Assembly (NCBI RefSeq): GCF_025642115.1
Contig: NZ_CP106753.1
Location: forward strand, 1,325,501-1,389,500
Direction of reading: 5' to 3'
Length of the DNA stretch: 64,000 nucleotides
DNA from: Chitiniphilus purpureus
Lineage (GTDB): Bacteria; Pseudomonadota; Gammaproteobacteria; Burkholderiales; Chitinibacteraceae
Of this stretch, positions 1 to 13,867 are shown in pieces (position 1 is the first letter of the stretch; the number at the start of each line of letters is the position of its first letter). The position numbers were made by a program, and so were the translations under genes. Under the pieces are notes generated by a model. It searched no databases. It saw only the letters and a list, made by a program, of their open reading frames with translations, and had not been told where the DNA came from.

Positions 1-1602
<1,602 letters not shown>

Positions 1603-1609
1603 TCGTGTG

Positions 1610-1647
1610 AGGTGTGAGGGGTGTCCCGACGCGGGCGCCTCACACCT
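1610..1647 (+). other. Stem-loop in the rpoB-rpoC gap
   Basis: The arms AGGTGTGAGG (1610-1619) and CCTCACACCT (1638-1647) are perfectly complementary over 10 bp. The 18-nt loop holds a smaller CCCG-ACG-CGGG hairpin (1625-1635). No T-run follows, so it does not look like an intrinsic terminator. An RNase processing site or a translation-tuning structure ahead of rpoC is possible. The structure is seen directly; its role is inference. Confidence 0.5.
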
Positions 1648-1677
1648 GACTCCTCACCCTCACAGGAGAAAGATTCA

Positions 1678-4600
1678 ATGAAAGGCTTACTCGAGCTCTT
1701 CAAGCAAGTCACGCAGGACGAAGAATTCGACGCGATCAAGATCGGGCTCGCTTCGCCCGAGAAGATCCGTTCCTGGTCGTACGGCGAAGTCAAGAAACCG
1801 GAAACCATCAACTACCGTACCTTCAAGCCCGAGCGCGACGGCCTCTTTTGCGCCCGCATCTTCGGCCCGATCAAGGACTACGAGTGCCTGTGCGGCAAGT
1901 ACAAGCGCCTGAAGCACCGCGGTGTGATCTGCGAGAAGTGCGGCGTCGAGGTGACGCTGTCCAAGGTGCGCCGCGAGCGCATGGGGCACATCGAGCTGGC
2001 TAGCCCGGTCGCGCACATCTGGTTCCTGAAGAGCCTGCCGAGCCGGCTGGGCATGGTACTGGACATCCCGCTGCGCGATATCGAGCGCGTGCTGTACTTC
2101 GAAGCGTTCATCGTGATCGAGCCGGGCATGACCCCGCTCAACCGCGGCCAGCTGCTGACCGAGGACGACTATTTCAACAAGGTCGAGGAATACGGCGACG
2201 AATTCGTCGCGATGATGGGCGCCGAGGCCGTGCGCGAACTGCTCAAGAGCCTCAACAGCGACCAGGAGATCGCCACCCTGCGCCAGGAGCTGGAATCGAC
2301 CGGCTCCGACACCAAGATCAAGAAGATCGCCAAGCGCCTGAAGGTGCTGGAGGCGTTCCAGCGCTCGGGCATCAAGCCTGAGTGGATGATCATGGATGTG
2401 CTGCCGGTACTGCCGCCGGAACTGCGTCCGCTGGTGCCGCTGGATGGCGGCCGCTTCGCCACGTCCGATCTGAACGACCTGTATCGCCGCGTCATCAACC
2501 GGAACAACCGCCTGAAGCGTCTCTTGGAACTGCGTGCGCCCGACATCATCGTGCGCAACGAAAAGCGCATGCTGCAGGAATCGGTCGATTCGCTGCTGGA
2601 CAACGGCCGTCGCGGCAAGGCGATGACCGGTGCCAACAAGCGCCCGCTGAAGTCGCTGGCCGACATGATCAAGGGCAAGGGCGGCCGTTTCCGTCAGAAC
2701 CTGTTGGGCAAGCGCGTCGACTACTCCGGCCGTTCGGTGATCACGGTGGGCCCGTACCTGCGTCTGCATCAGTGCGGCCTGCCCAAGCTGATGGCGCTGG
2801 AGCTGTTCAAGCCCTTCATCTTCCACAAGCTGGAGGTACTGGGCCTTGCCACCACCATCAAGGCGGCCAAGAAGATGGTCGAGTCCCAGGAAGCGGTGGT
2901 GTGGGACATCCTGGAAGAAGTCATCCGCGAGCATCCGGTGCTGCTGAACCGTGCGCCGACGCTGCACCGCCTCGGCATCCAGGCATTCGAGCCCGTGCTG
3001 ATCGAAGGCAAGGCGATCCAGCTGCATCCGCTGGTCTGCGCGGCGTTCAACGCCGACTTCGACGGTGACCAGATGGCCGTCCACGTGCCGCTGTCGCTGG
3101 AAGCGCAGATGGAAGCGCGCACGCTGATGTTGGCGTCCAACAACGTGTTGTCGCCCGCCAACGGCGAGCCGATCATCGTGCCGTCGCAGGATATCGTGCT
3201 CGGCCTCTACTACATGACCCGCGAGGCAACCAACGCGCGTGGCGAGGGAACGCCGTTTGCCGACGTGGCCGAAGTGCACCGCGCCTACGCCAGCAAGGCG
3301 GTCACGCTGCAGACCCGCATCTCGGTGCGGTTGAAGGAGTGGTACAAGGACGACAGCGGTGACTGGCAAAGCCGTCTGGTGCGCAAGAACACCACGGTCG
3401 GCCGCGCGATCCTCTCCGAGATCCTGCCGCGAGGTCTTGACTTCAGCTACATCGACAAGGCGCTGAAGAAGAAGGAGATCGGCCGCCTGATCAATGCCTC
3501 GTTCCGCAGCTGCGGCCTCAAGGACACCGTGGTGTTCGCCGACCAGCTGATGTACACCGGCTTCAGCTACTCGACCCGCGGCGGCATCTCGATCTGCGTC
3601 GACGACATGCTGGTACCCAAGGAAAAGGCCGAACTGCTGGCGGCCGCCAACGCCGAAGTGAAGGAGATCGAGCAGCAATACACCGCCGGTCTCGTGACCC
3701 AGGGCGAACGCTACAACAAGGTCGTTGACATCTGGGGTCGCGCTGGCGACCAGATCGCCAAGGCCATGATGGCGCACCTGGGCAAGGAAAAGGTCGTCAA
3801 TGCCGAAGGCAAGGAAGTCGACCAGGAGTCGTTCAACTCGATCTACATGATGGCCGACTCGGGCGCGCGGGGTTCCGCAGCGCAGATCCGTCAGCTGGCC
3901 GGCATGCGGGGCCTGATGGCCAAGCCGGACGGCTCGATCATCGAGACGCCGATCACCACCAACTTCCGCGAAGGCCTGACCGTTCTGCAGTACTTCAACT
4001 CGACCCACGGCGCCCGCAAGGGCTTGGCCGATACCGCGTTGAAGACCGCGAACTCCGGTTACCTGACCCGTCGTCTGGTCGACGTGACGCAGGATCTGGT
4101 GGTGACCGAGGACGATTGCGGCACCAAGCACGGCGTGACCATGAAGGCCGTGGTGCAGGGTGGCGATGTGATCGAAGCACTGCGCGACCGGATTCTGGGG
4201 CGCGTGGCCGCGGTGGACATCATCGACCCGGCCAGCCAGGAAACGGTGATCGAAGCCGGCATGATGCTGACCGAAGAGCTGGTCGAGAAGATCGATGGCA
4301 TCGGCGTGGACGAAGTCAAGGTGCGCACGCCGCTCACCTGCGAAACCCGTTATGGCCTGTGTGCCAGGTGCTACGGCCGCGATCTGGGCCGCGGCAACCT
4401 CGTCAACTCGGGCGAAGCGGTCGGCGTCATCGCCGCGCAGTCGATCGGCGAGCCGGGCACCCAGCTGACCATGCGGACCTTCCACATCGGTGGTGCGGCG
4501 TCGCGGGCTGCGGCAGCCAGCCAGATCGAAACCAAGTCCAACGGCAGGATCGCCTACAGCGCCAACATGCGCTACGTCACCAACGTGAAGGGCGAGCCGG

Positions 4601-5871
4601 TGGTCATCGCACGTTCGGCCGAAGTGCTGGTGCTGGACGACCAAGGGCGCGAGCGTGAGCGGCACAAGGTGCCGTACGGCGCCACGCTGCTGGTGAAGGA
4701 CGGCGACGCGGTCAAGGCCGGCACCGTGCTCGGCACCTGGGATCCGCACGCGCGCCCCATCATCACCGAGTACGCCGGTCAGGTGAAGTTCGAGAACGTC
4801 GAGGAAGGCATCACTGTCGTCAAGCAGGTGGACGACGTGACCGGCCTGTCGACCCTGGTGGTGATCAACGCCAAGAGCAAGGCCGGTTCCAAGGGCGTGC
4901 GGCCGTTGGTCAAGCTGCTCGACGAGCGTGGCAACGAAGTCAGGCTCACCGGCACCGAGACCCCGGTCACCATCGGCTTCCAGCCGGGCGCCATCATCAC
5001 GGTGAAGGACGGCCAGCAGGTCGGCGTGGGTGAAGTGCTGGCGCGGATTCCGCAGGAATCGGCCAAGACTCGCGACATTACCGGCGGTCTGCCGCGCGTG
5101 GCCGAGTTGTTCGAGGCGCGTTCGCCCAAGGATGCCGGCATGCTGGCCGATGTCACCGGCACCATCAGCTTCGGCAAGGAGACCAAGGGCAAGCAGCGTC
5201 TGGTGATCACCGATCCGGACGGCACGCCGCATGAATACCTGATCCCGAAGGAAAAGCACGTGATGGTGCACGACGGGCAGGTGGTCAACCGCGGTGAAAT
5301 GATCGTCGACGGCGCCATCGATCCGCATGACATCCTGCGTCTGCAGGGCATCGAGGAACTGGCACGTTACATCGTCCAGGAAGTGCAGGAGGTGTACCGG
5401 CTGCAGGGCGTGAAGATCAACGACAAGCACATCGAAGTGATCGTGCGGCAGATGCTGCGGCGCGTGGTCATCTCTGATCCGGGCAACTCCGAGTTCATCC
5501 AGGGTGAACAGGTCGAGCGTGCCGAAGTGCTGATCGCCAACGACAAGCTGGTGGCCGAGGGCAAGGAAGCGGCCAAGTTCGACAACGTGCTGCTCGGGAT
5601 CACCAAGGCTTCGCTGTCGACCGATTCGTTCATCTCGGCGGCGTCGTTCCAGGAGACCACGCGCGTGCTGACCGAGGCCGCCATCATGGGCAAGGTCGAT
5701 GATCTGCGCGGTCTGAAGGAGAATGTGATCGTCGGTCGTCTGATCCCTGCCGGTACCGGTCTGGCCTATCACCGCAGCCGCAAGCATCAAGGCAGCGCCA
5801 ACTTGTTCGATCTGGGCGAGGAGGTGCAGGCCGGAGAAGCCGCCACCGTCAGCAGCGAGGAGACGTTCTGA
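1678..5871 (+). CDS. rpoC: RNA polymerase beta' subunit
   Basis: Beta' subunit of RNA polymerase, 1397 residues, close to the usual proteobacterial length of about 1400. It carries the catalytic magnesium site, visible as [12 protein letters not shown] around residues 458-470. The N-terminal zinc-binding cysteine cluster reads [21 protein letters not shown] second set of cysteines, [13 protein letters not shown], lies near residue 890. The ATG at 1678 is chosen because an AGGAGAAAG ribosome site lies just upstream and the product starts [10 protein letters not shown], as in homologues. An in-frame GTG at 1621 would add 19 unconserved residues. It is cotranscribed with rpoB. Confidence 0.98.
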   Translation: MKGLLELFKQVTQDEEFDAIKIGLASPEKIRSWSYGEVKKPETINYRTFKPERDGLFCARIFGPIKDYECLCGKYKRLKHRGVICEKCGVEVTLSKVRRERMGHIELASPVAHIWFLKSLPSRLGMVLDIPLRDIERVLYFEAFIVIEPGMTPLNRGQLLTEDDYFNKVEEYGDEFVAMMGAEAVRELLKSLNSDQEIATLRQELESTGSDTKIKKIAKRLKVLEAFQRSGIKPEWMIMDVLPVLPPELRPLVPLDGGRFATSDLNDLYRRVINRNNRLKRLLELRAPDIIVRNEKRMLQESVDSLLDNGRRGKAMTGANKRPLKSLADMIKGKGGRFRQNLLGKRVDYSGRSVITVGPYLRLHQCGLPKLMALELFKPFIFHKLEVLGLATTIKAAKKMVESQEAVVWDILEEVIREHPVLLNRAPTLHRLGIQAFEPVLIEGKAIQLHPLVCAAFNADFDGDQMAVHVPLSLEAQMEARTLMLASNNVLSPANGEPIIVPSQDIVLGLYYMTREATNARGEGTPFADVAEVHRAYASKAVTLQTRISVRLKEWYKDDSGDWQSRLVRKNTTVGRAILSEILPRGLDFSYIDKALKKKEIGRLINASFRSCGLKDTVVFADQLMYTGFSYSTRGGISICVDDMLVPKEKAELLAAANAEVKEIEQQYTAGLVTQGERYNKVVDIWGRAGDQIAKAMMAHLGKEKVVNAEGKEVDQESFNSIYMMADSGARGSAAQIRQLAGMRGLMAKPDGSIIETPITTNFREGLTVLQYFNSTHGARKGLADTALKTANSGYLTRRLVDVTQDLVVTEDDCGTKHGVTMKAVVQGGDVIEALRDRILGRVAAVDIIDPASQETVIEAGMMLTEELVEKIDGIGVDEVKVRTPLTCETRYGLCARCYGRDLGRGNLVNSGEAVGVIAAQSIGEPGTQLTMRTFHIGGAASRAAAASQIETKSNGRIAYSANMRYVTNVKGEPVVIARSAEVLVLDDQGRERERHKVPYGATLLVKDGDAVKAGTVLGTWDPHARPIITEYAGQVKFENVEEGITVVKQVDDVTGLSTLVVINAKSKAGSKGVRPLVKLLDERGNEVRLTGTETPVTIGFQPGAIITVKDGQQVGVGEVLARIPQESAKTRDITGGLPRVAELFEARSPKDAGMLADVTGTISFGKETKGKQRLVITDPDGTPHEYLIPKEKHVMVHDGQVVNRGEMIVDGAIDPHDILRLQGIEELARYIVQEVQEVYRLQGVKINDKHIEVIVRQMLRRVVISDPGNSEFIQGEQVERAEVLIANDKLVAEGKEAAKFDNVLLGITKASLSTDSFISAASFQETTRVLTEAAIMGKVDDLRGLKENVIVGRLIPAGTGLAYHRSRKHQGSANLFDLGEEVQAGEAATVSSEETF

Positions 5872-5881
5872 CGCAGCTGAC

Positions 5882-5911
5882 TTGACGGCAAGGGCTTGAT
5901 TTTCTTAAAAT
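5882..5911 (+). promoter_or_regulatory. Putative sigma70 promoter for the rpsL (str) operon
   Basis: TTGACG (5882-5887) and TAAAAT (5906-5911) are separated by 18 bp, a good sigma70-type match that begins 11 nt after the rpoC stop codon. The predicted start is near 5917, a few bases ahead of the perfect hairpin at 5926-5953. Elements are read directly; activity is inferred. Confidence 0.6.
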
Positions 5912-5925
5912 CCCGAGTCTTTTTC

Positions 5926-5953
5926 GGCGACACCCGGCTTTCCGGGTGTCGCC
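5926..5953 (+). terminator. Perfect 12-bp hairpin after rpoC, in the rpsL leader
   Basis: GGCGACACCCGG (5926-5937) pairs with CCGGGTGTCGCC (5942-5953) around a CTTT loop. No T-run follows directly; an eight-T run occurs about 25 nt later, near 5980. A second short hairpin, CCCCC/GGGGG, lies at 6006-6021. It may end rpoBC transcripts, attenuate the str operon or cap its 5' end. Structure certain, role uncertain. Confidence 0.5.
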
Positions 5954-6046
5954 CGCTTCATTTGGGGCGTCGGTAACCGTTTTTTTTCCGGCGCAGCAAA
6001 CAGGTCCCCCGGCAACGGGGGGTTTCAAACTGAGGAAGTTGAATCA

Positions 6047-6421
6047 ATGCCAACCATCAACCAACTGGTCCGCAAGGGCCGTGAGAAGGAAGTGGCCAAG
6101 AGCAAGGTTCCCGCGCTCGAAGCCTGCCCTCAAAAGCGTGGCGTATGCACCCGTGTGTATACGACGACGCCGAAGAAGCCGAACTCCGCGTTGCGTAAAG
6201 TGTGCAAAGTGCGTCTGACCAACGGGTTCGAAGTGATTTCGTACATCGGCGGTGAAGGCCACAATCTGCAGGAACACAGCGTGGTGCTGATCCGCGGCGG
6301 CCGGGTGAAGGACTTGCCTGGTGTGCGTTACCACACCGTGCGCGGTTCGCTGGATACCGCCGGCGTCAAGGATCGCAAGCAGGCCCGTTCCAAGTACGGT
6401 GCCAAGCGTCCGAAGGCGTAA
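6047..6421 (+). CDS. rpsL: 30S ribosomal protein S12
   Basis: Ribosomal protein S12, 124 residues, the usual length. It sits at the decoding centre of the 30S subunit and influences tRNA selection accuracy. The classic streptomycin-resistance loop is visible as [13 protein letters not shown] near residues 39-51, and the second loop as [14 protein letters not shown] near residues 91-104; both have wild-type lysines. It starts with ATG after a GAGGAAG ribosome site and is the first gene of the str operon, ahead of rpsG, fusA and tuf. No anomalies. Confidence 0.98.
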   Translation: MPTINQLVRKGREKEVAKSKVPALEACPQKRGVCTRVYTTTPKKPNSALRKVCKVRLTNGFEVISYIGGEGHNLQEHSVVLIRGGRVKDLPGVRYHTVRGSLDTAGVKDRKQARSKYGAKRPKA

Positions 6422-6539
6422 GCCCGGCACGCTACGGCGGCAGGCCGCATCAGTGGCGCCGTCGAGTAAGTGGTCGTCCCGCTGGACGGCCGTGGGGCGC
6501 GATGCCCCGACTGAATGACATATCAAGGATTAGAGAACC
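6422..6539 (+). promoter_or_regulatory. Structured rpsL-rpsG spacer, candidate S7 autoregulation site
   Basis: A 118-nt spacer, long for this tightly packed cluster. It contains GGGGC (6494-6498) and GCCCC (6504-6508) around a 5-nt loop, plus several GC-rich partial repeats. In Escherichia coli the S12-S7 spacer carries the binding site by which S7 represses its own operon. The equivalent role here rests on position and structure only; I did not confirm the S7 consensus. Confidence 0.3.
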
Positions 6540-7010
6540 ATGCCAAGACGTAGAGAAGTCCCGAAGCGTGAAGTGCTTCCGGATCCCAAGTTCGGCTCCA
6601 CCGAACTGACCAAGTTCATGAACGTGGTGATGATCGACGGCAAGAAGGCCGTTGCCGAAGGCATCGTGTACGGCGCCCTCGCCCAGATCGAGAAGAAGAC
6701 CGGCAAGAACGCCATCGAAATCTTCACCACCGCCATCAACAACGCAAAGCCGGTCGTCGAGGTGAAGAGTCGCCGCGTCGGTGGCGCGAACTACCAGGTG
6801 CCGGTCGAAGTCCGTCCCAGCCGTCGTTTGGCATTGGCGATGCGCTGGTTGCGTGACGCGGCCCGCAAGCGTGGCGAGAAGTCGATGGATCTGCGTCTGG
6901 CTGGTGAATTGCTCGATGCGGCCGAAGGCCGTGGCGGTGCGATGAAGAAGCGCGACGAAGTGCACCGCATGGCGGAAGCAAACCGCGCGTTTGCCCACTA
7001 CCGCTTCTAA
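6540..7010 (+). CDS. rpsG: 30S ribosomal protein S7
   Basis: Ribosomal protein S7, 156 residues, the primary binder that nucleates assembly of the 30S head. The N-terminus [20 protein letters not shown] and the motif [20 protein letters not shown] are family hallmarks. It ends at HYRF, as in other betaproteobacteria, without the C-terminal extension of E. coli K-12. It lies between rpsL and fusA in the str operon, with a 24-nt gap to fusA. In E. coli S7 is the translational repressor of this operon. Confidence 0.98.
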   Translation: MPRRREVPKREVLPDPKFGSTELTKFMNVVMIDGKKAVAEGIVYGALAQIEKKTGKNAIEIFTTAINNAKPVVEVKSRRVGGANYQVPVEVRPSRRLALAMRWLRDAARKRGEKSMDLRLAGELLDAAEGRGGAMKKRDEVHRMAEANRAFAHYRF

Positions 7011-7034
7011 TGCACAACGCTTAAGGAAACAACC

Positions 7035-9134
<2,100 letters not shown>

Positions 9135-9159
9135 TGGTTAACGAATAAGGAATACAGCA

Positions 9160-10350
9160 ATGGCAAAAGAAAAGTTCACGCGGACGAAGCCGCACGTCAA
9201 CGTTGGCACGATCGGTCACGTCGACCACGGCAAGACCACGTTGACCGCCGCCATCACCACCATCCTGTCCAAGAAGTTCGGTGGTGAAGCCAAGGGCTAC
9301 GACCAGATCGACAGCGCGCCGGAAGAAAAGGCCCGCGGCATCACGATCAACACCGCGCACGTCGAGTACGAAACCGCCACCCGCCACTACGCCCACGTCG
9401 ACTGCCCGGGCCACGCTGACTATGTGAAGAACATGATCACCGGCGCGGCACAGATGGACGGCGCGATCCTGGTGTGCTCGGCCGCTGACGGTCCGATGCC
9501 GCAAACCCGCGAACACATCCTGCTGGCCCGCCAGGTGGGCGTGCCGTACATCATCGTGTTCCTGAACAAGTGCGACATGGTGGACGACGCCGAACTGCTC
9601 GAGCTCGTCGAAATGGAAGTGCGCGACCTGCTGTCCAAGTACGACTTCCCGGGCGACGACATTCCGCTGATCAAGGGTTCCGCGCTGAAGGCGCTGGAAG
9701 GTGACCAGTCCGAGATCGGTGAGCCGGCGATCTTCCGTCTGGCCGAGGCGCTGGACAGCTACATTCCGCAGCCGGAGCGGGCGATCGACCTGCCGTTCCT
9801 GATGCCGATCGAAGACGTGTTCTCGATCTCGGGTCGCGGCACCGTGGTGACCGGCCGTGTCGAGCGTGGCATTGTCAAGGTGGGCGAGGAAATCGAGATC
9901 GTCGGGATCAAGCCGACCACCAAGACCACCTGCACCGGCGTGGAAATGTTCCGCAAGCTGCTGGACCAGGGCCAGGCTGGCGACAACATCGGCGCGCTGC
10001 TGCGCGGCACCAAGCGTGAAGAAGTCGAGCGTGGCCAGGTGCTGGCCAAGCCGGGTTCGATCACGCCGCACACCAAGTTCACGGGTTCGGTGTACGTGCT
10101 GAGCAAGGAAGAGGGTGGTCGTCACACCCCGTTCTTCAACGGCTATCGTCCGCAGTTCTACTTCCGGACCACGGACGTGACCGGTTCGGTCGAGCTGCCG
10201 GCGGGCACCGAGATGGTGATGCCGGGTGACAACGTGGAAGTGACGGTGTCGCTAATCGCGCCGATCGCGATGGAACAGGGTCTGCGCTTCGCGATCCGCG
10301 AAGGTGGCCGTACCGTCGGCGCCGGCGTCGTCGCCAAAGTCATCGAGTAA
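9160..10350 (+). CDS. tuf: Elongation factor Tu
   Basis: EF-Tu, 396 residues, delivers aminoacyl-tRNA to the ribosomal A site in a GTP-dependent way. The G1 motif GHVDHGKT is at residues 19-26, followed by DCPGH near 81 and NKCD near 136. Start [12 protein letters not shown] follows a TAAGGAATA ribosome site. It is the last classic str gene and lies 14 nt ahead of rpsJ, so the two are probably cotranscribed. Betaproteobacteria often carry a second tuf copy near rplK-rpoB; that region lies outside the window. Confidence 0.98.
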   Translation: MAKEKFTRTKPHVNVGTIGHVDHGKTTLTAAITTILSKKFGGEAKGYDQIDSAPEEKARGITINTAHVEYETATRHYAHVDCPGHADYVKNMITGAAQMDGAILVCSAADGPMPQTREHILLARQVGVPYIIVFLNKCDMVDDAELLELVEMEVRDLLSKYDFPGDDIPLIKGSALKALEGDQSEIGEPAIFRLAEALDSYIPQPERAIDLPFLMPIEDVFSISGRGTVVTGRVERGIVKVGEEIEIVGIKPTTKTTCTGVEMFRKLLDQGQAGDNIGALLRGTKREEVERGQVLAKPGSITPHTKFTGSVYVLSKEEGGRHTPFFNGYRPQFYFRTTDVTGSVELPAGTEMVMPGDNVEVTVSLIAPIAMEQGLRFAIREGGRTVGAGVVAKVIE

Positions 10351-10364
10351 GCGAGGAAATTGCA

Positions 10365-10676
10365 ATGCAAAGCCAGAAAATCCGCATTCGCCTGAAGGCG
10401 TTTGACTACTCGCTGATCGATCGCTCCGCCCAGGAGATCGTCGAGACCGCCAAGCGCACCGGCGCCGTGGTCAAGGGGCCGGTTCCGCTGCCGACCAAGA
10501 TCGAGCGTTTTGACGTACTGCGTTCGCCGCACGTCAACAAGACCTCGCGCGACCAGTTCGAGATCCGTACCCATCTGCGTCTGATGGACATCGTCGATCC
10601 CACCGACAAGACCGTCGATGCACTGATGAAGCTGGATCTGCCGGCTGGTGTCGATGTGGAGATCAAGCTGCAGTAA
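10365..10676 (+). CDS. rpsJ: 30S ribosomal protein S10 (NusE)
   Basis: Ribosomal protein S10, 103 residues. It sits in the 30S head and, as NusE, joins the NusB antitermination complex on rRNA transcripts. The sequence [20 protein letters not shown] and the loop [17 protein letters not shown] are diagnostic. It is placed 14 nt behind tuf and separated from rplC by a 148-nt gap with a promoter and a strong hairpin. So here S10 appears to be the last gene of the str unit, not the first of the S10 unit. A GAGGAAA ribosome site precedes the ATG. Confidence 0.98.
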   Translation: MQSQKIRIRLKAFDYSLIDRSAQEIVETAKRTGAVVKGPVPLPTKIERFDVLRSPHVNKTSRDQFEIRTHLRLMDIVDPTDKTVDALMKLDLPAGVDVEIKLQ

Positions 10677-10702
10677 CGCTCGACGGCAAACGCGCTAAGT
10701 GT

Positions 10703-10732
10703 TTGCGGCGAAAGAAAAAGCTGTGGTAGTAT
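10703..10732 (+). promoter_or_regulatory. Putative promoter for the rplC operon
   Basis: TTGCGG (10703-10708), an 18-bp spacer and TAGTAT (10727-10732), preceded by TGG to make an extended -10 element. The predicted start, near 10738-10740, falls inside the 5' arm of the adjoining terminator hairpin. Elements are seen; activity is inferred. Confidence 0.6.
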
Positions 10733-10735
10733 CGC

Positions 10736-10775
10736 GGGCTTGCCGTTCTTGTGACGGCAAGCCCCTTTATTTTTA
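10736..10775 (+). terminator. Intrinsic terminator between rpsJ and rplC
   Basis: GGGCTTGCCGT (10736-10746) pairs perfectly with ACGGCAAGCCC (10754-10764) around a 7-nt loop and is followed by the T-rich tract CTTTATTTTTA. This is a textbook intrinsic terminator for readthrough from tuf-rpsJ. A smaller hairpin, GCCGAT/ATCGGC (10787-10806), lies just before the rplC ribosome site. Confidence 0.75.
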
Positions 10776-10824
10776 GTTGGTTATTTGCCGATCAATCGTA
10801 ATCGGCCCTGAAAAGGAAATAACT

Positions 10825-11469
10825 ATGAGCTTAGGTCTTGTCGGTCGCAAAGTCGGCATGACCCGCGTCTTTGCCGAGGATGGTTCGTCCATTCCGGTGA
10901 CGGTGCTGGACATGTCTGCCAATCGCGTCACGCAAATCAAGTCCGTAGAAACCGACGGCTATGCAGCCGTCCAGGTCACCTTCGGTGCCAAGAAGGCCAA
11001 TCGTGTCAACAAGGCGGAAGCTGGCCATTTTGCCAAGGCGGGCGTCGAAGCCGGTCTGGCCCTGGTCGAGTTCCGTGTTGCCGCGGACAAGCTGGCCGAG
11101 CTGAAGGCCGGTTCGGCTTTGTCCGTCGAGCTCTTCACGGCAGGCCAGCTGGTCGACGTCACCGGCACCTCGCAGGGTAAGGGTTTCTCCGGCGTCATCA
11201 AGCGCCACAACTTCAGTTCCAACCGTGCATCCCATGGTAACTCGCGTTCGCACAATACGCCGGGTTCCATTGGTCAGGCGCAGGATCCGGGTCGCATCTT
11301 CCCGGGCAAGCGCATGGCGGGTCAGTACGGCAACGTGAAGTCCACCGTGCAGAACCTTGAAGTGGTTCGCGTCGATGCCGAGCGCCAATTGCTGCTCGTC
11401 AAGGGCGCGGTTCCGGGGTCCAAGGGCAACGACGTGGTCGTTCGTCCGAGCGTCAAGGCAGGTGCATGA
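10825..11469 (+). CDS. rplC: 50S ribosomal protein L3
   Basis: Ribosomal protein L3, 214 residues, an early assembly protein of the 50S subunit whose extended loop reaches towards the peptidyl transferase centre. The start [16 protein letters not shown] and the loop [13 protein letters not shown] are characteristic, as is the region around [18 protein letters not shown]. The ATG at 10825 follows AAAAGGAAATAAC. In-frame codons upstream lie in the leader and are not used by homologues. It is first in the unit rplC-rplD-rplW-rplB-rpsS-rplV-rpsC-rplP-rpmC-rpsQ, and its stop overlaps the rplD start. Confidence 0.97.
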   Translation: MSLGLVGRKVGMTRVFAEDGSSIPVTVLDMSANRVTQIKSVETDGYAAVQVTFGAKKANRVNKAEAGHFAKAGVEAGLALVEFRVAADKLAELKAGSALSVELFTAGQLVDVTGTSQGKGFSGVIKRHNFSSNRASHGNSRSHNTPGSIGQAQDPGRIFPGKRMAGQYGNVKSTVQNLEVVRVDAERQLLLVKGAVPGSKGNDVVVRPSVKAGA

Positions 11470-12089
11470 TGGAACTGAAGGTCATTAATGCAAATGGCGA
11501 GGCGCAAGCCGCCGTCGCCGGTTCCGACGCCCTGTTTGCCCGCGATTTCAGCGAAGCGCTGGTGCACCAAGTGGTCACCGCCTACTTCGCCAACGCCCGT
11601 AGCGGGAATCGCGCTCAGAAAGGGCGTGCCGACGTCAAGCACACCACCAAGAAGCCGTGGCGCCAGAAAGGGACGGGCCGTGCCCGTGCCGGTATGAGCT
11701 CGTCGCCGCTGTGGCGTGGTGGTGGCAAGACCTTCCCGAGCAGCCCGGACGAGAACTTCAGCCAGAAGGTCAACCGCAAGATGTATCGCGCCGGCATTGC
11801 GACCATCCTGTCGCAGCTGGTGCGTGAAGATCGTCTGGTCGTGGTGGATTCGTTCACGCTCGAAGCACCGAAGACCAAGGCCTTCGTGCAGAAGCTGGAC
11901 GCGCTCAAGCTCGATTCGGCACTGATCGTGACGCGTGAGCTGGACGAGAACCTGTATCTCGCCTCCCGCAACCTGCCGAACGTGCTCGTGCTCGAGCCTT
12001 CCCAAGTCGATCCGGTCAGCCTCGTGCGCTTCAACAAGCTCGTGTTGACCCGCGATGCGCTCCAGGCTCTCGAGGAGATCTACGCATGA
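11469..12089 (+). CDS. rplD: 50S ribosomal protein L4
   Basis: Ribosomal protein L4, 206 residues, lines part of the exit tunnel. The extended loop [20 protein letters not shown] is clear near residues 60-80. In E. coli L4 also represses the S10 operon at transcription and translation; whether it does so here is unknown because S10 itself is outside this unit. Two tandem ATGs (11466 and 11469) are possible starts. The second gives [10 protein letters not shown], as in relatives, and overlaps the rplC TGA by one base, suggesting translational coupling. Confidence 0.97.
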   Translation: MELKVINANGEAQAAVAGSDALFARDFSEALVHQVVTAYFANARSGNRAQKGRADVKHTTKKPWRQKGTGRARAGMSSSPLWRGGGKTFPSSPDENFSQKVNRKMYRAGIATILSQLVREDRLVVVDSFTLEAPKTKAFVQKLDALKLDSALIVTRELDENLYLASRNLPNVLVLEPSQVDPVSLVRFNKLVLTRDALQALEEIYA

Positions 12090-12391
12090 CGCAATTTACT
12101 GAAAACCGTCTGCTGCAGGTGCTGCGCGCGCCCATCGTCTCCGAAAAGAGCACGCTGGTGGCCGACAAGAACGAGCAGATCGTATTCCGCGTCGCCACCG
12201 ATGCGACCAAGGGCGAGATCAAGGCAGCGGTCGAGCTGCTGTTCAAGGTCAAGGTCCAAGGTGTGACCGTGGTGAACGTCAAGGGCAAGTCCAAGCGCTT
12301 CGGTCGTTTCACCGGTTCGCGCAAGGACTGGAAAAAGGCTTATGTGAGCCTGGTTCCGGGTCAAGAAATCGATCTTGCAGCCGCGCAATAA
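12086..12391 (+). CDS. rplW: 50S ribosomal protein L23
   Basis: Ribosomal protein L23, 101 residues, at the mouth of the peptide exit tunnel, where trigger factor and SRP dock. The N-terminal segment [20 protein letters not shown] and the VEVLFKVKV-like region (here [20 protein letters not shown]) match the family. Its ATG overlaps the rplD stop in an ATGA arrangement, so translation is coupled. The length is normal for Proteobacteria. It precedes rplB by 12 nt. Confidence 0.97.
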   Translation: MTQFTENRLLQVLRAPIVSEKSTLVADKNEQIVFRVATDATKGEIKAAVELLFKVKVQGVTVVNVKGKSKRFGRFTGSRKDWKKAYVSLVPGQEIDLAAAQ

Positions 12392-12403
12392 GGAGACTTG
12401 AAA

Positions 12404-13237
12404 ATGGCATTGGTTAAAGTAAAACCGACGTCCGCCGGTCGCCGCGCCGTTGTCAAGGTGGTGAACCCGGATCTGCACAAGGGTGCCCCGTACGCACCGT
12501 TGCTCGAGCCGCAAAGCAAGACCGCCGGCCGCAACAACCGCGGCGTGATCACCACCCGGCACAAGGGCGGCGGTCACAAGCAGCACTACCGCGTGATCGA
12601 CTTCAAGCGCAACAAGGATGGCATTCCGGCCAAGGTCGAGCGTCTGGAATACGACCCGAACCGCACCGCCAACATCGCGCTGCTGTGCTACGCCGATGGC
12701 GAGCGCCGCTACATCATCGCCCCGAAGGGTCTGAAGGCCGGTGCCACCGTGCTGTCCGGTCCGGAAGCGCCGATCAAGGTCGGCTCGGCGATGCCGATCC
12801 GCAATATCCCGGTCGGTTCGACCATCCATTGCGTTGAACTGCAGCCTGGCAAGGGTGCGCAGCTCGCGCGTTCGGCCGGTGCCTCGGTGCAGCTCTTGGC
12901 GCGCGAAGGTGCCTATGCCCAGCTGCGTCTGCGTTCGGGTGAAATCCGCAAGGTGCACATCGATTGCCGCGCCACCCTGGGTGAAGTGGGCAACGAAGAG
13001 CACAACCTGCGCTCGTACGGCAAGGCCGGTGCGAAGCGTTGGCTGGGTATCCGTCCGACGGTGCGTGGTACCGCGATGAACCCGATCGATCACCCGCATG
13101 GTGGTGGTGAGGGCAAGACTGGCGAAGGCCGTGTGCCGGTCAGCCCGTGGGGCCAGCCGACCAAGGGTTATCGCACCCGGAACAACAAGCGTACCGACGG
13201 CATGATCGTTCGTCGTCGTCCTGCGAACAAGGGGTAA
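12404..13237 (+). CDS. rplB: 50S ribosomal protein L2
   Basis: Ribosomal protein L2, 277 residues, one of the largest 50S proteins. It supports subunit association and the peptidyl transferase centre. The conserved C-terminal [21 protein letters not shown], containing the key histidine, ends near residue 240. The ATG at 12404 follows AAGGAGACTTG, a near-perfect ribosome site, and yields [12 protein letters not shown] as in other betaproteobacteria. It sits between rplW and rpsS. Confidence 0.98.
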   Translation: MALVKVKPTSAGRRAVVKVVNPDLHKGAPYAPLLEPQSKTAGRNNRGVITTRHKGGGHKQHYRVIDFKRNKDGIPAKVERLEYDPNRTANIALLCYADGERRYIIAPKGLKAGATVLSGPEAPIKVGSAMPIRNIPVGSTIHCVELQPGKGAQLARSAGASVQLLAREGAYAQLRLRSGEIRKVHIDCRATLGEVGNEEHNLRSYGKAGAKRWLGIRPTVRGTAMNPIDHPHGGGEGKTGEGRVPVSPWGQPTKGYRTRNNKRTDGMIVRRRPANKG

Positions 13238-13243
13238 TTGAAC

Positions 13244-13519
13244 ATGGCACGTTCTGTCAAGAAGGGTCCGTTCGTCGACCTGCACCTCATCAAGAAGATC
13301 GAGGCTGCCCGTGCGTCGAACGACAAGCGCCCGATCAAGACCTGGTCGCGTCGTTCTACCGTTCTGCCGGACTTCGTCGGCCTGACGATCGCCGTGCACA
13401 ACGGCAAGCAGCACGTTCCGGTCTACGTGAACGAAAACATGGTTGGCCACAAGCTGGGCGAGTTCGCGCTCACCCGCACGTTCAAAGGCCATGCCGCGGA
13501 CAAAAAAGCCAAGCGCTAA
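13244..13519 (+). CDS. rpsS: 30S ribosomal protein S19
   Basis: Ribosomal protein S19, 91 residues, in the 30S head, where it forms a complex with S13 and contacts A-site tRNA. The start [15 protein letters not shown] and the motif [19 protein letters not shown] are diagnostic. The ATG at 13244 is chosen; the in-frame codon two residues upstream overlaps the end of rplB. The gap to rplB is 6 nt and to rplV 9 nt, consistent with one transcript. Confidence 0.97.
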   Translation: MARSVKKGPFVDLHLIKKIEAARASNDKRPIKTWSRRSTVLPDFVGLTIAVHNGKQHVPVYVNENMVGHKLGEFALTRTFKGHAADKKAKR

Positions 13520-13528
13520 GGTGAAGAC

Positions 13529-13858
13529 ATGCAAGTATCCGCTGTACTGAGCAATGCTCGCCTCTCCGCACAGAAAGCTCGGCTGGTCGCAGACCTGGTT
13601 CGTGGCAAGCCTGTGGAGCAGGCCATCAACATCCTGACCTTCAGCCCGAAGAAGGCCGCAGTCCTGATCAAGAAGGTGCTCGAGTCGGCCATTGCCAATG
13701 CCGAGCACAATGAAGGCGCCGATATCGATGCCCTCAAGATCAAGACGATTTTTGTGGACAAGGGTCCGTCCCTCAAGCGTTTCTCCGCACGTGCCAAGGG
13801 CCGCGGCAACCGCATCGAGAAGCAGACCTGCCACATCACGCTGACTGTGGGCGACTAA
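13529..13858 (+). CDS. rplV: 50S ribosomal protein L22
   Basis: Ribosomal protein L22, 109 residues, whose beta-hairpin forms part of the exit-tunnel constriction where macrolides act. The conserved start [20 protein letters not shown] and the C-terminal [20 protein letters not shown] are visible. No insertions or deletions were seen in the hairpin segment that would suggest macrolide resistance. It begins with ATG 9 nt after rpsS and is followed 9 nt later by rpsC. Confidence 0.97.
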   Translation: MQVSAVLSNARLSAQKARLVADLVRGKPVEQAINILTFSPKKAAVLIKKVLESAIANAEHNEGADIDALKIKTIFVDKGPSLKRFSARAKGRGNRIEKQTCHITLTVGD

Positions 13859-13867
13859 GGAGCGATA

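Noticed and set aside
1687..5790. A very long open frame on the strand opposite rpoC (over 1300 codons).
   Set aside because: It is the mirror frame of a high-GC, highly codon-biased gene; the translation has no recognisable domains and is dominated by His, Arg, Asp and Leu.
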